64,000 nucleotides of DNA from Bordetella parapertussis (GTDB lineage: Bacteria > Acidobacteriota > Terriglobia > Bryobacterales > Bryobacteraceae): NCBI GenBank assembly GCA_943328975.2, contig CALQCC020000003.1, positions 121,680 through 185,679 on the forward strand. Reading direction: 5' to 3'. The position numbers and the translations under genes were made by a program. The notes beneath the pieces were generated by a model. That model was not told where the DNA came from. It saw only the letters and a list, made by a program, of their open reading frames with translations, and searched no databases. This document shows positions 62,536 through 64,000 of this stretch, piece by piece. Position 1 is the first letter of the stretch, and the number at the start of each line of letters is the position of its first letter.

Positions 62536-63840
62536 ATGAAACACCTGCGTTGGGCCCCGTTTTACGCCTCTCTTCTGCTCGCTGTTACAGTCATTCTGCA
62601 AGCGGCCAAGACCGACACCTGGAAAATCCTCACCGGCGCTGCCGCGTGGGCGAACTCGACCGAACTGACGCCTGGAACGTCACGCCGAATCACGGCGAAA
62701 GACCTGCCGCCTGTGGGCAAAGCCACGCCCGGCAAACAGAAACAGATCCAGCGTCCGGCCGGTGCCATGCCGAGCGCGCCCGCTGGTTTCAAAGTCGAAA
62801 TCTATGCCGAGACCGGCAACAACGCTCCGCGTCAGATCCGCACCGCTCCGAATGGTGACATCTTCGTCGTGAACTCGACGCAAGGCACCGTATCCGTGTA
62901 TCGCGGTGTGACCGTCGACGGCAAAGCGATGATGAGCGAAACCTTCGCCACCGACCTCACTGGTCCCTTCGGCGTGAATTTCTACCCCGCCGGCAATAAT
63001 CCGCAGTGGGTCTACATCGGCAACACCGGTTCGGTGGTGCGCTTCCCTTATAAGAGCGGCGACATGAAGGCGCGCGGTCCGGCCGAGACGCTGATCAGCG
63101 ACATCCCGCCGCGCGGTAACCACTCCACGCGTGACATCGTGTTCACGAAGGACGGCAAGAGCCTGCTGGTGGCCGTCGGCTCCGCGTCGAACATCAATGA
63201 TCCCGACAAGTTCCCCACCGAATTCCATCGCGCCAATATTTTGGAATACACGCCCGAAGGAAAGTTCGTCGGCATCTACGCATCGGGCATTCGCAACCCT
63301 GTGGGTCTGGAAGTGAATCCGACTACCGGTGAAGTCTGGACCTCCATCAACGAACGCGACGACTTGGGCGACAACCTGGTCCCCGATTACGTGACCAGCG
63401 TCAAGAAGGGCGGCTTCTACGGATGGCCGTACTACTATATCGGGGGCAACCCCGACCCACGCCTTGGCGGCGCGCACCCAGAACTGAAGGACAAAGTCAT
63501 CGTCCCCGACGTTTTGATCCAAGCACACAGCGCCAGCCTCGGCATGACCTTCTACACCGGCAACAAATTCCCCGCCGAGTACCGCGGCGACGCGTTTGCG
63601 GCGGAGCACGGTTCGTGGAACCGGTCGGTCAAGGCCGGGCATGAATTGGTCCGCATCCCGCTCGAAAAGGGCAAGGCCGATGGAGTCTATCAGGATTTCC
63701 TCACTGGCTTCGTCGACAAAGACGGTCAGCCGTGGGGCCGCCCGGTCGGCGTGACTACTGCTCCCGACGGTTCGTTGCTGGTCACCGACGATGGCGCGCG
63801 CATTATCTGGCGCGTGAGCTACGTCGGCAACGCGAAGTAG
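62536..63840 (+). CDS. Sorbosone dehydrogenase-like PQQ-type beta-propeller protein
   Basis: 434 residues from the ATG at 62536 with a signal anchor (FYASLLLAVTVILQAA). Six-blade propeller phrases include YAETGNNAPRQIRTAPNGDIFVVNS, GPFGVNFYPAGNNPQWVYIGN, IFARNPVGLEVNP-like GIRNPVGLEVNPTTGEVWTSINERDDLGDNLVPDYV and GSWNRSVKAGHELVRIPL. The family resembles soluble glucose/sorbosone dehydrogenases and uses PQQ. Secretion fits. The divergent partner is the aldehyde dehydrogenase. Confidence 0.9.
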   Translation: MKHLRWAPFYASLLLAVTVILQAAKTDTWKILTGAAAWANSTELTPGTSRRITAKDLPPVGKATPGKQKQIQRPAGAMPSAPAGFKVEIYAETGNNAPRQIRTAPNGDIFVVNSTQGTVSVYRGVTVDGKAMMSETFATDLTGPFGVNFYPAGNNPQWVYIGNTGSVVRFPYKSGDMKARGPAETLISDIPPRGNHSTRDIVFTKDGKSLLVAVGSASNINDPDKFPTEFHRANILEYTPEGKFVGIYASGIRNPVGLEVNPTTGEVWTSINERDDLGDNLVPDYVTSVKKGGFYGWPYYYIGGNPDPRLGGAHPELKDKVIVPDVLIQAHSASLGMTFYTGNKFPAEYRGDAFAAEHGSWNRSVKAGHELVRIPLEKGKADGVYQDFLTGFVDKDGQPWGRPVGVTTAPDGSLLVTDDGARIIWRVSYVGNAK

Positions 63841-63926
63841 GTTCGAGCGTTTGTCCGCATGCTTACCAGGGTGCGGAAAAAGTAAGCGGCTGGTAATTTT
63901 GATGGCGTGAGAATCGCCTTGACAAC

Positions 63927-64000
63927 ATGCGTGGAGACGACACTCAGCAAGCTGCGATGTTCAGTTACTTGATGCCGGAACAGCGGGTGCCGTCGGACCA
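63927..64000 (+). mobile_element. Truncated IS transposase (Solibacter-type start), cut by the window edge
   Basis: The ATG at 63927 opens MRGDDTQQAAMFSYLMPEQR, the N-terminus typical of a transposase family common in Acidobacteria. The flank has TTACCAG (63864-63870) / CTGGTAA (63890-63896) as a small inverted repeat. Only the first 24 residues are in the window. The terminal inverted repeat is not fixed. Confidence 0.8.

Overview
The window looks like chromosomal DNA from an Acidobacteriota member of the Solibacter/Bryobacter type. The GC content is high and the genes are densely packed on both strands. Signature content includes an ADOP-type duplicated MacB/FtsX permease (46020-48476), a PEP-CTERM surface protein (29357-29881), a DUF2157/GDYXXLXY pair, an EF-G-like second translocase paralogue, a gallate-type extradiol dioxygenase, and a Solibacter-style transposase start at the right edge. 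The lineage is inferred from gene content; there is no rRNA in the window.

Layout. 1-5.9 kb: secreted or hypothetical proteins, a two-unit VOC protein, a divergent pirin/MarR pair and tRNA-Ser. 5.9-8.9 kb: rbfA, hemE, hemY. 9-11.5 kb: EF-G-like GTPase and a small monooxygenase-like protein. 16.6 down to 11.5 kb (minus strand): a tight run of DUF4159, GT2 glycosyltransferase, HAD hydrolase, ChlI/MoxR-like ATPase and VWA protein, with a divergent GT39-like membrane protein and a methyltransferase. 19.3-21.6 kb: fused gallate dioxygenase with two related small membrane proteins. 21.8-29 kb: SPOR protein, lnt, MoxR, DUF2157/GDYXXLXY, ROK kinase, DUF202 and GNAT. 29-34.4 kb is the accessory core: a hairpin-rich intergenic stretch, a PEP-CTERM gene with a decayed 5' end, and four copies of an unrecognised secreted helical protein. 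One copy is frameshifted, and a MazF/PemK toxin-antitoxin pair sits inside the array. 34.6-45.1 kb is housekeeping: DUF1385, prfA-prmC-dinB, tRNA-Asp, phoH-ybeY-CNNM/CorC-era, BON, LOG-like, purH. 45.1-48.5 kb: FAH-family hydrolase and ADOP permease. 48.5-50.4 kb: tRNA-Gln followed by an AbiE toxin-antitoxin module bracketed by a 10-bp direct repeat whose left copy spans the tRNA 3' end. 50.4-56.5 kb: a Tat-signal mini-protein with an amidase, a CPBP protease, a deoxyhypusine-synthase-like protein and uvrA. 56.6-64 kb: PilZ, Ycf48-like and GAF proteins, an ECF sigma/anti-sigma pair, a 43-residue Cys/Trp/Tyr-rich peptide gene with its own strong ribosome-binding site and terminator, a small membrane protein, an aldehyde dehydrogenase, a sorbosone-dehydrogenase-like protein and a truncated insertion sequence.

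The best candidates for undescribed biology are the 43-residue acidic aromatic/cysteine peptide at 60307-60438, downstream of the sigma/anti-sigma operon, and the four-copy secreted family at 29978-34401. Two genes, the second array copy and AbiEii, carry single-base differences in short G runs. Each could be a real phase change, gene decay or a consensus error, and read-level checking would separate these.
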